DNA of 64,000 bases, from positions 62,001-126,000 of the forward strand of contig CAZNWC010000002.1 of assembly GCA_964577055.1 (NCBI GenBank). The letters are read 5' to 3'. Source of the stretch: PNNG01 sp964577055. Its GTDB lineage: Bacteria > Bacteroidota > Bacteroidia > UBA7662. How positions within the stretch are numbered: the stretch's first letter is position 1; each line of letters begins with the position of its first letter. The notes beneath the pieces are model-generated. The model did no database searches and was not told the DNA's origin. It saw nothing but the letters and a program-made list of their open reading frames with translations. The translations under genes were made by a program, and so were the position numbers. Below are positions 9,753-18,213 of this stretch, one piece after another.

Positions 9753-9845
9753 GCAAATGCAGGAATTATTAACGGAAAGGATGCTAAAATAGCCCAAAGC
9801 AGGTGGCGCTGCGCGAATAAATCTTATTTTAGCGCATTCATTTGT

Positions 9846-10724
9846 ATGTCGGAACAATCGCAACTCAAATATTTTAGGCGCAAAGCCCGTCGGACCACGG
9901 TGACAGCTGTGATCAGCATTTCCTTGGTGCTTTTTTTGTTAGGAATGTTCAGCGTATTGGTGATGAACGCCAAGATGCTTTCGGATTACATCAAAGAAAA
10001 CCTGGAAATACAGATTTATGTACAGGAAGACGCCGAATTACGTGACATTAAAACCCTGGAGCGCCAATTGAAGGCATATCCTTTTGTGCGGGAATTGGAT
10101 TTTATCTCCAAAGAAACGGCAGTAGAAATATTGACTGAAGACTTGGGAGAAAATTTCGTTGATTTTTTAGGATACAACCCGCTGTTGGCTTCCTTTAACC
10201 TCACCGTGAATGCCACTTATGCCAATTCGGACAGCTTGTTGATAATCAAAGAAGATTTGTTGGCGAATCCAATTGTAAAAGAAGTTTACTACCAGGATGT
10301 GGTATTGGACCTTATCAATAAAAACCTGCGCACCATGGCGTTGGTGGTGGGGGCATTCAGTGTTCTGCTGTTGCTCATTACGGTTACCCTCATCAACAAC
10401 TCCATTCGCTTGTCGCTTTATTCGCAACGCTTTCTCATCAAGAGCATGCAATTGGTCGGCGCAACTTCGTGGTTTATCAAAAAGCCTTATTTGAGCAAAA
10501 GTTTGATCCAAGGCTTGTTGAGTACCTTTATAGCCGTAGGATTGCTGTTTGGCGTGCTGCAGATTGGCGATGCCCAATTGCCCGAGCTCAGAGATTTGCG
10601 GAACGATCAGTTTACATTGTTCATTGCAGGAGGGATGCTTTTGATCGGATTGGTCATCAGCTTGCTCAGCACCTGGTTTGCTATATCCAAATACTTAAGA
10701 AATAAAATCGACGATTTATACTAA
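9846..10724 (+). CDS. ftsX: cell division protein FtsX (ABC-type permease subunit)
   Basis: The 292-residue protein has the FtsX plan: a short cytoplasmic start, a first transmembrane helix at about residues 21-42 (VISISLVLFLLGMFSVLVM), an exterior domain of about 120 residues, then three more helices near 165-187, 220-245 and 255-278. The exterior part contains the typical YVQEDAELRDIKTLERQL region. With FtsE (not in this window) it forms the divisome complex that activates septal peptidoglycan hydrolases. The stop overlaps the next ATG (ACTAATG), so DUF3098, uppP, truB and ribF probably follow on one transcript. The upstream TATTTTAG matches the -7 box in seven of eight positions. Confidence 0.92.
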   Translation: MSEQSQLKYFRRKARRTTVTAVISISLVLFLLGMFSVLVMNAKMLSDYIKENLEIQIYVQEDAELRDIKTLERQLKAYPFVRELDFISKETAVEILTEDLGENFVDFLGYNPLLASFNLTVNATYANSDSLLIIKEDLLANPIVKEVYYQDVVLDLINKNLRTMALVVGAFSVLLLLITVTLINNSIRLSLYSQRFLIKSMQLVGATSWFIKKPYLSKSLIQGLLSTFIAVGLLFGVLQIGDAQLPELRDLRNDQFTLFIAGGMLLIGLVISLLSTWFAISKYLRNKIDDLY

Positions 10725-10945
10725 TGAAAGCTTCACAGAAAGAACCGCAAGTATTGCTTTTTAGCAAGAAGAACTACACCTTGATGTTGATAGGTTTGGG
10801 ATTGATTGCCCTTGGGAACATCCTGATGATTGGCAATGAAGATATTTACAGCTTTACCAAAATCACTTTGGCACCCATTCTCATCATGGCTGGTTTTCTG
10901 GTGGAAATTTATGCCATTATGTTTCGTGCAAAGAAGCAGGCATGA
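10724..10945 (+). CDS. DUF3098 family small membrane protein
   Basis: The 73-residue product has two hydrophobic helices (about residues 18-35 and 44-66) separated by the short loop GNEDIYSFTK. This matches DUF3098, a Bacteroidota family regularly found between ftsX and uppP. The start overlaps the ftsX stop by one base and its own stop overlaps the uppP ATG by four bases (ATGA). No catalytic residues are visible. The conserved position suggests a role linked to division or lipid-carrier recycling, but this is inference only. Confidence 0.8.
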   Translation: MKASQKEPQVLLFSKKNYTLMLIGLGLIALGNILMIGNEDIYSFTKITLAPILIMAGFLVEIYAIMFRAKKQA

Positions 10946-11736
10946 CTTGGTTCCAAGCGGTGATCATCGCTATTGTTGAGGGGCTCACAGAATTTTTGCC
11001 GGTAAGTTCTACAGGCCACATGATCTTGGCTTCGGCTTTGATGGGCATTCATGAGGACGAATTTGTAAAATCCTTTGAAGTCATCATTCAGCTGGGAGCC
11101 ATATTGGCCGTTTTGGCGCTTTATTACAAGCGTTTTTTTGTAGGCATTGATATTTACCTCAAGTTGTTTGTGGCATTCCTTCCGACAGGCATTATTGGGT
11201 TTTTGGCTTACAAAACCATCAAAGCATACCTTTTTAATCCGGCCACGGTGAGTATTTCGCTGATTGCAGGAGGCATGCTTTTGATTTTATTGGACCGTTG
11301 GACCGAAAAGAAAGAAAGCCGTTACAGCCAAATTGAGGACATTGGGTATCTCGATGCTTTCAAAATTGGTTTGATACAATGTTTGAGCATGATACCCGGT
11401 GTGTCGCGTTCGGCAGCCACCATCTTTGGCGGGGTTTATTCGGGCTTTAACCGGGTTCAGGCTGCTGAGTTCAGCTTTTTGCTGGCAATACCAACCATGT
11501 TTGCGGCTACGGGTTACGACATTCTCAAGAATCACGAGTTGTTTACCGCCGATACGGCGCCGGTAATGGCGTTGGGGGCAGTTGTGGCCTTTGTGGTGGC
11601 CTTGTTGGCGGTGAAGGCCTTTGTAAGCTTTCTCACCAAATACGGCTTCAAGCACTTTGGCTGGTACCGCATTGTTATTGGCTTGTTGTTTTTGGCGTAT
11701 GCGTACAACACAGGCCTGCAATTAGGAGTGAATTGA
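10942..11736 (+). CDS. uppP: undecaprenyl-diphosphatase (UppP/BacA)
   Basis: The 264-residue polytopic membrane enzyme removes a phosphate from undecaprenyl pyrophosphate so the lipid carrier can be reused in cell-wall synthesis. Overexpression of this family gives bacitracin resistance. The two signature blocks are present: EGLTEFLPVSSTGH near residues 13-26, and the later PGVSRSAATI. About seven hydrophobic helices are visible. The gene overlaps DUF3098 at its start and truB at its stop, so all three are translated from one message. Confidence 0.97.
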   Translation: MTWFQAVIIAIVEGLTEFLPVSSTGHMILASALMGIHEDEFVKSFEVIIQLGAILAVLALYYKRFFVGIDIYLKLFVAFLPTGIIGFLAYKTIKAYLFNPATVSISLIAGGMLLILLDRWTEKKESRYSQIEDIGYLDAFKIGLIQCLSMIPGVSRSAATIFGGVYSGFNRVQAAEFSFLLAIPTMFAATGYDILKNHELFTADTAPVMALGAVVAFVVALLAVKAFVSFLTKYGFKHFGWYRIVIGLLFLAYAYNTGLQLGVN

Positions 11737-12437
11737 TGCAGCATACGCGACCTGAGGGCGAGATTTTGCTATTGAACAAGCCATTGGGCTGGACTTCATT
11801 CGATTTGGTCAAAAAAGTACGGAATACCTTGCGGATTAAAAAAGTAGGTCATGCCGGAACACTCGATCCCTTGGCCACTGGGCTGATGATTTTGTGCACC
11901 GAAAAGCAGACCAAACAGATTGCCGAATTAACTGGAAAAGACAAAGTGTATTCCGGCACTTTGCGATTGGGGCAAACTACACCGAGCTACGATCTTGAAA
12001 CCGAACTTACCCTAGCTGTTGATATTTCGCACATCACTGAAGCTGCTGTTGCAATGGCTGCAGCTTCCTTTGTTGGTGAAATCACTCAGCGCCCCCCGGC
12101 ACATTCAGCGGTTAAAGTTGATGGGCAGCGTGTGTATAAATCGGCCCGTGCAGGTGTTGAAGTAGATATTCCTTTGCGCCAGGTAACAGTATATGCATTT
12201 GACGTTGTACGAATCGATTTCCCCGACGTGCACTTCCGGGTACATTGCAGCAAGGGAACATACATCCGGTCGTTGGTAAACGATTTAGGTCAAATGTTGG
12301 GGGTAGGTGCCGTTTTAACATCACTTTGCAGGACGGCAATTGGATCGTTTAAACTCGAAGATGCCTGGGAATTGGATACTTTTGTGGCTGAACGTAAGGT
12401 GCAAAAACAAATAGATGCAAGTAATCAGGGGGATTGA
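11736..12437 (+). CDS. truB: tRNA pseudouridine(55) synthase
   Basis: The enzyme converts uridine 55 in the T-loop of tRNAs to pseudouridine. The 233-residue protein shows the TruB active-site segment GHAGTLDPLATGLM with the catalytic Asp, then the KVYSGTLRLG and YIRSLVNDLG segments. It is short, with little of the C-terminal PUA-type tail found in E. coli, as is common in Bacteroidota. The ATG at 11736 shares its A with the uppP TGA stop; a TTG one codon earlier also exists but is less likely. The 3' end overlaps ribF by 23 bases. Confidence 0.96.
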   Translation: MQHTRPEGEILLLNKPLGWTSFDLVKKVRNTLRIKKVGHAGTLDPLATGLMILCTEKQTKQIAELTGKDKVYSGTLRLGQTTPSYDLETELTLAVDISHITEAAVAMAAASFVGEITQRPPAHSAVKVDGQRVYKSARAGVEVDIPLRQVTVYAFDVVRIDFPDVHFRVHCSKGTYIRSLVNDLGQMLGVGAVLTSLCRTAIGSFKLEDAWELDTFVAERKVQKQIDASNQGD

Positions 12438-13350
12438 CGAACACAATACCGGTACGCCCTTGGTGTTGACCATCGGGTCGTTTGATGGTGTGCACTTGGG
12501 GCATCAACAATTGCTTCAGATTTTAAAACTTCGTGCCGAAGCCATTGGTGGACGATCGGCACTGATGACCTTTACGCCTCATCCGAGGATAGTGTTGAAC
12601 AAAGACAAGGACAAACTCAAATTGTTGAGCAATGATGCCGAAAAGGAGGCACTATTGCAGCGGTTTGGTTTAGATGTATTGTTTTTTGTGCCATTCGATA
12701 GTGCTTTTTCCCAACAAGAAGCTGGGGTATTTTTGCATGAAGTGCTCATAAAGCAATTGGGAGTCAAACATCTGGTGATTGGATATGACCACCGTTTTGG
12801 AAAAAACAGGGTTGGTGACTTTACCTATTTACAAGCAGAGGCAAGCCGTACCGGTTTGTTTTCGGTAGAGGAGATATCCCAGCAAACCATCGATGATTTA
12901 GCCATTAGTTCTACGAAAATCAGGATGTCGCTCGATGCGGGTGATGTGGGTTTGGCGAACAAGCTTTTGGGATATCATTATGCTTTGCGTGGCACAGTAG
13001 TGAAAGGTGACCAAATTGGACGACGCTTGGGGTATCCAACGGCCAATATTTCTGTGGATGATCCTTACAAACAAATTCCTGGTGCAGGGGTGTATGCTAC
13101 CGAGGTTAAAATGGGCGAAGATTGGTTGCCAGCCATGACCTACATTGGAACAAGGCCGACAATCAATGGTCAAGCGAACAATATAGAAACCAATATATTT
13201 GATTTTCAGGGCGATCTGTATGGCAAATATTTGGAAATTGCTTTCAAATGCCATATGCGGCACGACCTAAAATTCGATAGTCTTGAAGCACTTACCCAGC
13301 AAATTGCTTTAGACGAACGCAAGGTTCGCATGTATTTTGATTTGGCTTAG
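12415..13350 (+). CDS. ribF: bifunctional riboflavin kinase / FAD synthetase
   Basis: The 311-residue protein makes FMN from riboflavin and then FAD from FMN. The N-terminal nucleotidyltransferase domain shows GSFDGVHLGHQQLL near residue 22, GYDHRFGKNRVG, and STKIR. The C-terminal kinase domain shows GRRLGYPTANI and the TYIGTRPTI segment. It starts inside the end of truB, a truB-ribF pairing common in bacteria, and its last four bases overlap the end of holA on the other strand. No FMN riboswitch is possible here because no leader precedes it. Confidence 0.97.
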   Translation: MQVIRGIDEHNTGTPLVLTIGSFDGVHLGHQQLLQILKLRAEAIGGRSALMTFTPHPRIVLNKDKDKLKLLSNDAEKEALLQRFGLDVLFFVPFDSAFSQQEAGVFLHEVLIKQLGVKHLVIGYDHRFGKNRVGDFTYLQAEASRTGLFSVEEISQQTIDDLAISSTKIRMSLDAGDVGLANKLLGYHYALRGTVVKGDQIGRRLGYPTANISVDDPYKQIPGAGVYATEVKMGEDWLPAMTYIGTRPTINGQANNIETNIFDFQGDLYGKYLEIAFKCHMRHDLKFDSLEALTQQIALDERKVRMYFDLA

Positions 13351-14366
13351 GCCATCAGCTTGTAAACCAATTCTTTCAATAGTTCACCTTCGGCAGTATC
13401 TGTGCTGCCCAAACCTTTTGATTTTAAATCGTATTCAAGGAGCAGCCCAATCGCTTTTTTTGTTTTTGGCAAGCTGTAATTTCGCGCATAGGTCTCATAA
13501 TCCTTCAAAAAATAAGGATTTACGCCCAATGCGCTGGCCAACTGGGCTTGTGGCATTCCTTTGTGGTGGTGAAAATTATAGACCTTGCTGAAAAAGGAGT
13601 ACAACGACCCAATGCATACGGGCATGCTGAAATTACTGGCCTTTGGACTTTCGGCGAAATAACTTACAATTTGAAAGGCTTTGAGCATATCGCGCTTACC
13701 AATGGCATTTTGTAGTTCAAATACATTGTAATCACGGCTGATGCCCACATACTTTTCAATCAACTCTACTGTAATGGAGGCTCCTTTTGGCAGATTAATG
13801 GCTAATTTTTCAACTTCAGAGGATATTCTGCTCAAGTTGTTGCCCAAATATTCCGACATGATGACGGCCGTTTCGGATGAAACCTTAAATCCTTGTTCTT
13901 GAATATAGCCTTCGATCCATTTCGCCAATTGATAATCCTTTACCTTATCACTTTGGAAAATCAAGCCCTTTTCATCGGCAGATTTGTATGCTTTTTTCCG
14001 TTTGTCGAGCGTTTTGCTCTTGAACGAAAGGACCAAAAAAGTGCTTCCAAGAGGTTTTTCAAAGTAGGCTTGTAATTTCTCGTATTCCTTTTCATTGAGC
14101 CCTTGTGCCTCTTTTACCAAAACAAGTTGGTGATTGGCCATCATTGGAAAACGGCGTGCGGCATTGATGATGTTTACGGCATCTACGTCGCGCCCGTAAA
14201 ATACGGTTTGGTTAAATCCCTTTTGTTCTTCACTGATGGCATGCTGTTCAATCCAATTGGTGAGCTGATCCATGAAGAAGGGTTCTTCTCCATGCAATAG
14301 CAAAATAGCCGGAAAATTGCCTTTTTTGAGCTGATCAATCAAAGCAGGGTAAGCCACTTGCGCCAT
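13347..14366 (-). CDS. holA: DNA polymerase III subunit delta
   Basis: The 339-residue protein is the delta subunit of the clamp loader, which opens the sliding clamp and places it on DNA. The sequence has the family pattern: LLHGEEPFFMDQL near the N-terminus in place of a working P-loop, then the AAA+-like domain (FLVLSFKSKTLDKRKKAYKS) and the helical C-terminal collar domain with YDLKSKGLG. It begins one base after the amn stop is cleared, in the same orientation, and its end overlaps ribF convergently by four bases. Confidence 0.93.
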   Translation of the reverse strand: MAQVAYPALIDQLKKGNFPAILLLHGEEPFFMDQLTNWIEQHAISEEQKGFNQTVFYGRDVDAVNIINAARRFPMMANHQLVLVKEAQGLNEKEYEKLQAYFEKPLGSTFLVLSFKSKTLDKRKKAYKSADEKGLIFQSDKVKDYQLAKWIEGYIQEQGFKVSSETAVIMSEYLGNNLSRISSEVEKLAINLPKGASITVELIEKYVGISRDYNVFELQNAIGKRDMLKAFQIVSYFAESPKASNFSMPVCIGSLYSFFSKVYNFHHHKGMPQAQLASALGVNPYFLKDYETYARNYSLPKTKKAIGLLLEYDLKSKGLGSTDTAEGELLKELVYKLMA

Positions 14367-14367
14367 A

Positions 14368-15138
14368 TCAAAAACGCAGGTGTTTAACGGTTAAGCCATT
14401 ATTGATCAGTTGTTTGATAGAACCAATACCGATGCGCAGATGATTCTCAACGTAGTTGGCGGTTACTTTGGCGTCGCTTTCAGCCGTTTTAACGCCTTCG
14501 GGTATCATGGGCTGGTCGCTCACCAAGAGCAAGGCTCCTGTAGGCACGGCATTGTAAAATCCTGTGGTGAAAACAGTCGCCGTTTCCATGTCGATGGCCA
14601 TGGCCCGAATACTTTGCAGGTATTTTTTAAAGACTTTGTCGTGCTCCCAAACCCTGCGGTTGGTGGTGTACACGGTACCCGTCCAATAGTCCATTCCCAT
14701 GTCGCGGATGGTGGTGGAAATGGCTTTTTGCAGGGCAAAAGAAGGAAGGGCCGGCACCTCAGGTGGAAAATAGTCGTTGGATGTTCCTTCGCCCCTGATG
14801 GCTGCAATGGGCAATATCAAATCGCCGATGGCATTTTTGCGCTTGAGCCCACCACATTTTCCCAAGAATAAAACTGCTTTTGGTTTGATGGCTGTGAGCA
14901 AATCCATCATGGTGGCTGCCATGGGACTACCCATGCCAAAATTAATCAACGTAATACCGTCGGCCACCACGGTTTGGATGGGTTTATCGTGCCCCATAAT
15001 GGGCACGTCGTACCACTCGGAAAACAATTTGAGATAGTTCGAAAAATTGGTGAGCAGTACGTAAGGGGTGAAGTCCTCGAGGGGACGGCCAGTGTAGCGG
15101 GGCAGCCAGTTTTGAACAATCTCTTCTTTCGTTTTCAT
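14368..15138 (-). CDS. amn: AMP nucleosidase (short Bacteroidota type)
   Basis: The 256-residue protein belongs to the phosphorylase superfamily and should cleave AMP to adenine and ribose 5-phosphate. Family features include INFGMGSPMAATMMDLL, LFLGKCGGLK and the IDMETATVFTTGF segment with its Glu pair that binds the ribose. The open frame extends to 15210, but homology begins at MKTKEEIVQNWL, so I place the start at 15138. It is the short form lacking the extra N-terminal domain of E. coli Amn. holA-amn-HsdR_N-like form a neighbourhood seen repeatedly in this phylum, as far as I recall. Confidence 0.92.
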   Translation of the reverse strand: MKTKEEIVQNWLPRYTGRPLEDFTPYVLLTNFSNYLKLFSEWYDVPIMGHDKPIQTVVADGITLINFGMGSPMAATMMDLLTAIKPKAVLFLGKCGGLKRKNAIGDLILPIAAIRGEGTSNDYFPPEVPALPSFALQKAISTTIRDMGMDYWTGTVYTTNRRVWEHDKVFKKYLQSIRAMAIDMETATVFTTGFYNAVPTGALLLVSDQPMIPEGVKTAESDAKVTANYVENHLRIGIGSIKQLINNGLTVKHLRF

Positions 15139-15190
15139 ACTTTTGAGGGTACAATTGAAATACAAGTATACGCCACAAAAGGCGTGAGTT

Positions 15191-15658
15191 ATGCACAAAC
15201 AAACCCTCAACCTTCCACCTTTTGCCTACAATTTCAAAACAATAGGCGGTAAGGCATGTCTATACGATGCATTCCGCCGAAAATACGTGGTGATTACGCC
15301 AGAAGAATGGGTGCGACAGCATTTGCTGCATTATTTGGTGGCCGATAAAGCGTACCCAGCTCACTTGATTTCGGTTGAAAAGTTATTGGTGGTTGAAGGG
15401 AGCAAAAGGAGGTACGATGCGGTTGTATTCGATGATCAGTTCCATCCTTTGCTGCTCATCGAATGCAAGGCACCTCATGTTGCGATTTCACAAGAAGTTT
15501 TTGATCAAGCCGCTCGATACAATCGCCCATTACAAGTGCCATTTTTTTTGGTAAGCAATGGTTTGCAACATATCATGGCAAAAGTAGACCATGCGAATGG
15601 CAGGTACCTCTTTGCACCGGAACCACTGACCTTCAAAGAATTGCAGCTGGCGTTTTAG
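15191..15658 (+). CDS. stand-alone type I restriction R-subunit N-terminal domain protein (HSDR_N_2-like)
   Basis: The 155-residue protein resembles the nuclease domain at the N-terminus of type I restriction HsdR subunits, with no helicase part attached. The PD-(D/E)XK core can be read: D in RRYDAVVFDD, then LLIECKAPH with the E and K of the motif, around residues 77-100. No methylase or specificity gene is near, so this is not a restriction system. Stand-alone copies are widespread next to holA in Bacteroidota and look like housekeeping genes. It could bind or nick nucleic acid. The start is divergent from amn with 52 bases between, and the 3' end overlaps the next minus-strand gene by four bases. 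Confidence 0.8.
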   Translation: MHKQTLNLPPFAYNFKTIGGKACLYDAFRRKYVVITPEEWVRQHLLHYLVADKAYPAHLISVEKLLVVEGSKRRYDAVVFDDQFHPLLLIECKAPHVAISQEVFDQAARYNRPLQVPFFLVSNGLQHIMAKVDHANGRYLFAPEPLTFKELQLAF

Positions 15659-16329
15659 AGCGACTTTGCCAGCACTTCCATATCGCCATTGGTCAATACT
15701 TCGGCACCTTCATCAGTCTTAATTGAATTCAGGAGCATTGCTTTGGCAATGGTTTGGGCTTCAATGCCGCGATAACGCATGGGGAGGAGCCAACTAAACC
15801 AAGGATAAATAGCGATGGCTACCATTTCGCCGATTCTCTTTTCGGAGCGTTTGGCCATGATGAGCCCGGGTTGATAGATTGACAACCGCTTCAAATCCAT
15901 TTTACGCAAAGCCAACTCCATTTCGCCTTTTACCCGGTTGTAAAAAAAGGCTGATTGAGGAGCTGCGCCGATGGCACTCACCACGCTGAAATGCGCTACA
16001 CCGGCTTGAGCGGCCAAAATGCCAGCATTTACAACCATATCGTAGTCCACTTTTCGGAACGCTTCTTTGGAACCGGCTTTGGCGATGGTTGTTCCCAAAC
16101 AACAATAGACCCTGCTTACACTGGCGAAAACATCGAGGTGGTGGGTCATTTGGGCCAAATCGGCTTGCACAAATTGTAATTTGTGGTGCTCGAAGGCAGG
16201 AGCGCTTCTGCCCAAACAAATGATTTGATTCACTTTGTCACTTTTCACCAATTCAACCAGCAGTGCTTGACCTGTGGCCCCTGTGTATCCAAGGATGAGT
16301 GCATTAAAATAAGGAGAGGAAATAGACAT
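15655..16329 (-). CDS. NAD(P)-binding Rossmann-fold protein (atypical SDR, HTATIP2-like)
   Basis: The 224-residue protein begins with a dinucleotide-binding motif, LILGYTGATGQALLVELV near residues 10-28. It continues with VYCCLGTTIAKAGSKEAFRKVDYDMVVNAG, the conserved pattern of the HTATIP2/YwnB-like atypical short-chain dehydrogenases. A YNRVKGEME segment supplies the Tyr and Lys of the SDR active site. The substrate is unknown. It follows rlmH by two bases on the same strand, so the two are probably co-transcribed. Confidence 0.82.
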   Translation of the reverse strand: MSISSPYFNALILGYTGATGQALLVELVKSDKVNQIICLGRSAPAFEHHKLQFVQADLAQMTHHLDVFASVSRVYCCLGTTIAKAGSKEAFRKVDYDMVVNAGILAAQAGVAHFSVVSAIGAAPQSAFFYNRVKGEMELALRKMDLKRLSIYQPGLIMAKRSEKRIGEMVAIAIYPWFSWLLPMRYRGIEAQTIAKAMLLNSIKTDEGAEVLTNGDMEVLAKSL

Positions 16330-16331
16330 GT

Positions 16332-16808
16332 TCAGGCGTGGTGATAAGGTTCGTTTTTGAGAATGGTAAAGGCACGGTACAGCTGTTCGGCAAAAATGAG
16401 GCGTATGATTTGGTGTGAAAAAGTCATTTTGGAAAGCGATAGCTGAAAATTGGCGCGTTCATAAACCTCTTTGGAAAATCCAAAAGCACCACCAACCACA
16501 AAATCAATTTGACTTTGTCCGCTGACGGTCCACTTTTCGATGCGCTGTGCAAAGTCAGTAGAGTCGAGCGCCATTCCGCGTTCGTCGAGGAGTACCACCC
16601 AGCTTTTGTTTCCAAAATGCTTGAGCAATAGCTCTCCTTCTCGTTTTTTGAGTTCATCTACTGGGAGCTGTCCAGCTTGTTTGGGTTGATGAATCACGAG
16701 GGTGTCGAATTGGCAGTAGTGCTTGAGCTTTTTTTCAAAAAACAATAGCCCTTGTTCTACGAAACCATCCTGGTGTTTGCCCACCAGCAGCATTCTCACA
16801 CGAATCAT
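16332..16808 (-). CDS. rlmH: 23S rRNA (pseudouridine(1915)-N3)-methyltransferase RlmH
   Basis: The 158-residue SPOUT-family enzyme methylates pseudouridine 1915 in helix 69 of 23S rRNA at the ribosomal decoding centre. The knot region is evident: FVVGGAFGFSKEVYERA followed by LSLSKMTFSHQIIRLIFAEQLYRA and the C-terminal YHHA tail. The frame extends to 16832, but the extra eight residues would come from the terminator hairpin of the upstream FKBP gene, and homology begins at MIRVRMLLVGK, so the start is 16808. A TATTTTTG box ends three bases before this ATG. Confidence 0.95.
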   Translation of the reverse strand: MIRVRMLLVGKHQDGFVEQGLLFFEKKLKHYCQFDTLVIHQPKQAGQLPVDELKKREGELLLKHFGNKSWVVLLDERGMALDSTDFAQRIEKWTVSGQSQIDFVVGGAFGFSKEVYERANFQLSLSKMTFSHQIIRLIFAEQLYRAFTILKNEPYHHA

Positions 16809-16811
16809 GTA

Positions 16812-16843
16812 CAAAAATAAAAAAGCCTCCACGAGGGAGGCTT
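16812..16843 (-). terminator. terminator of the FKBP gene that also contains a -7-like box for rlmH
   Basis: On the minus strand the stem AAGCCTCC / GGAGGCTT (16836-16843 with 16823-16830) has a five-base loop and is followed by a T-rich run. The end of that run reads TATTTTTG (16812-16819), matching the -7 promoter consensus, three bases before the rlmH ATG. The hairpin ends FKBP transcription; the promoter reading is less sure, because any T-run can look like the box. Confidence 0.75.
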
Positions 16844-16862
16844 CAAATTTTAGGGATGTATT

Positions 16863-17555
16863 TTATTTGTCGATGCTCAACAGCTCCACTTCAAAAATCA
16901 GGGTGCTGTTTGGTCCAATCAATTGACCTGCACCACGTTCGCCATAGGCCAAAGCGCTAGGCAAAAAGATGCGGAATTTAGATCCAACAGGCATCAACTG
17001 GAGCGCTTCTGTCCAACCCGTGATCACACCATTGAGGGGGAAAGTTGCAGGCTGACCACGTTCCACAGAGCTGTCGAAAACAGTTCCGTCGATGAGGGTA
17101 CCATGGTAATGTACGGTTACTTTGTCGGTGGCAGCAGGTTTAGGGCCTTCTCCCATTTTGATTACTTCGTACTGTAAGCCACTTGCTGTAGTGGTTACGC
17201 CAGCTTTTTTACCGTTTTCTACCAAAAAAGCTTCGCCTTTGCTTTTGGCTTCACCAGCTTTTTTCTCCATGAGGGTAGTAAAGTAGTTTTGAATGTGCTG
17301 ATTGGCATCTTCTTCGTTGATAGCCAGCTCTTTACTGCCCATAACGTCTTCCATGGCTTTGAGCATGGTGGCGAGATTGATGTCGCCAAAGCCCTGACCT
17401 TTGAGGTTGGTGCCAATGCTAACACCCAGGCTGTAGCTGACTGTGTCGATTTGCGTTTTCATTGTTGCGTTTTTGTCTGATTTTTTCTGACCGTTACAAG
17501 CCGTAAAAGCGAATACGCTGATGCTTGTGAGAAGGATGAGCGATTTGAAATGCAT
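16863..17555 (-). CDS. FKBP-type peptidyl-prolyl cis-trans isomerase, lipoprotein
   Basis: The 230-residue product has a lipoprotein signal (MHFKSLILLTSISVFAFTAC) with the Cys at about residue 20. It should be anchored in the envelope and help extracytoplasmic proteins fold. Residues about 35-115 form the FkpA-type N-terminal dimerisation domain (SYSLGVSIGTNLKGQGF). The C-terminal FKBP domain carries VTVHYHGTLIDGTVFDSS and the GVITGWTEAL and FLPSALAYGERGAG active-site blocks. The frame runs on to 17639, but the start at 17555 fits the signal peptide. A promoter lies upstream and a terminator follows. Confidence 0.94.
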   Translation of the reverse strand: MHFKSLILLTSISVFAFTACNGQKKSDKNATMKTQIDTVSYSLGVSIGTNLKGQGFGDINLATMLKAMEDVMGSKELAINEEDANQHIQNYFTTLMEKKAGEAKSKGEAFLVENGKKAGVTTTASGLQYEVIKMGEGPKPAATDKVTVHYHGTLIDGTVFDSSVERGQPATFPLNGVITGWTEALQLMPVGSKFRIFLPSALAYGERGAGQLIGPNSTLIFEVELLSIDK

Positions 17556-17574
17556 ATTTTTCAGGATGAAGGCA

Positions 17575-17608
17575 CGAAGATAGGAGAATCTACTACAATT
17601 GCTGCAAA
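17575..17608 (-). promoter_or_regulatory. promoter of the FKBP gene
   Basis: On the minus strand TTTG (17605-17608) is followed after 22 bases by TATCTTCG (17575-17582), which matches TAnnTTTG in seven of eight positions. The box ends 19 bases before the ATG. Confidence 0.55.
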
Positions 17609-17619
17609 GCTCAGCTATT

Positions 17620-18213
17620 TTACAGAACATTAACACCAAAAAGGCCTGACAATCGTGCTTTGAAGGGGTCTAAAACGGTTTCATCGGCCAAAAATTCAAA
17701 ATTCAGCCCATCGATTTCGTATGTGGTATGCTGGGGTTTGAGTTGCAGTTCGTTCATGACTTTCTGCAAATCAGCCATGTGGGTGTATTTGCAGTTGATG
17801 CGCAAACTCCGCCAACGCACTACAGGTATGCAAGTTGCTTCGTGCAAAGCAGCTTCTACCGCACCCCCATAGGCGTCAATGAGGCCGCGCACTCCCAGCA
17901 ATGTGCCCCCAAAGTAGCGAACCACTACGGCCAAAGTGTTGGTGAGTGAGGCACTGTCGAGCGCATGCAGAATAGGCCGACCCGCACTGCCCGAAGGTTC
18001 TCCGTCGTCGTTGATGCGATACACTTCTCCGCCTTCACCCAAACGATAGGCATAGCACCAATGGCGGGCACTGGGGTGTTCGTGCCGCAATTGATCGAGC
18101 AAGGTTGGCACTTCTTCTACCTGTGCTATGGGATAGAGATAGGCGATGAACTTGCTGCCTTTTTCACGTAAAAGACCGGTTATTGGAGCTGAAAGTTGAA
18201 GTTTGCGGCTCAT
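17620..18213 (-). CDS. YigZ/IMPACT family protein
   Basis: The 197-residue protein matches the YigZ/IMPACT family, which binds the ribosome or translation factors in eukaryotes and has no settled role in bacteria. The hallmark run is clear: SARHWCYAYRLG, DDGEPSGSAGRPIL and VVVRYFGGTLLGVRGLIDAYGG around residues 50-125. A smaller C-terminal ferredoxin-like domain follows. The open frame extends to 18510, but the extra part is a shadow of the transporter gene. The ATG at 18213 overlaps the transporter TGA as ATGA, so translation is coupled. Confidence 0.92.
   Translation of the reverse strand: MSRKLQLSAPITGLLREKGSKFIAYLYPIAQVEEVPTLLDQLRHEHPSARHWCYAYRLGEGGEVYRINDDGEPSGSAGRPILHALDSASLTNTLAVVVRYFGGTLLGVRGLIDAYGGAVEAALHEATCIPVVRWRSLRINCKYTHMADLQKVMNELQLKPQHTTYEIDGLNFEFLADETVLDPFKARLSGLFGVNVL

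Noticed and set aside
9728..9845. tRNA or other RNA gene in the leuS-ftsX gap
   Set aside because: No cloverleaf or conserved T-loop can be folded; the gap holds promoter boxes only.
15191..15658. Restriction-modification or defence system
   Set aside because: Only the HsdR N-terminal domain is present, with no methylase, specificity or helicase gene; it sits among housekeeping genes as in many Bacteroidota.
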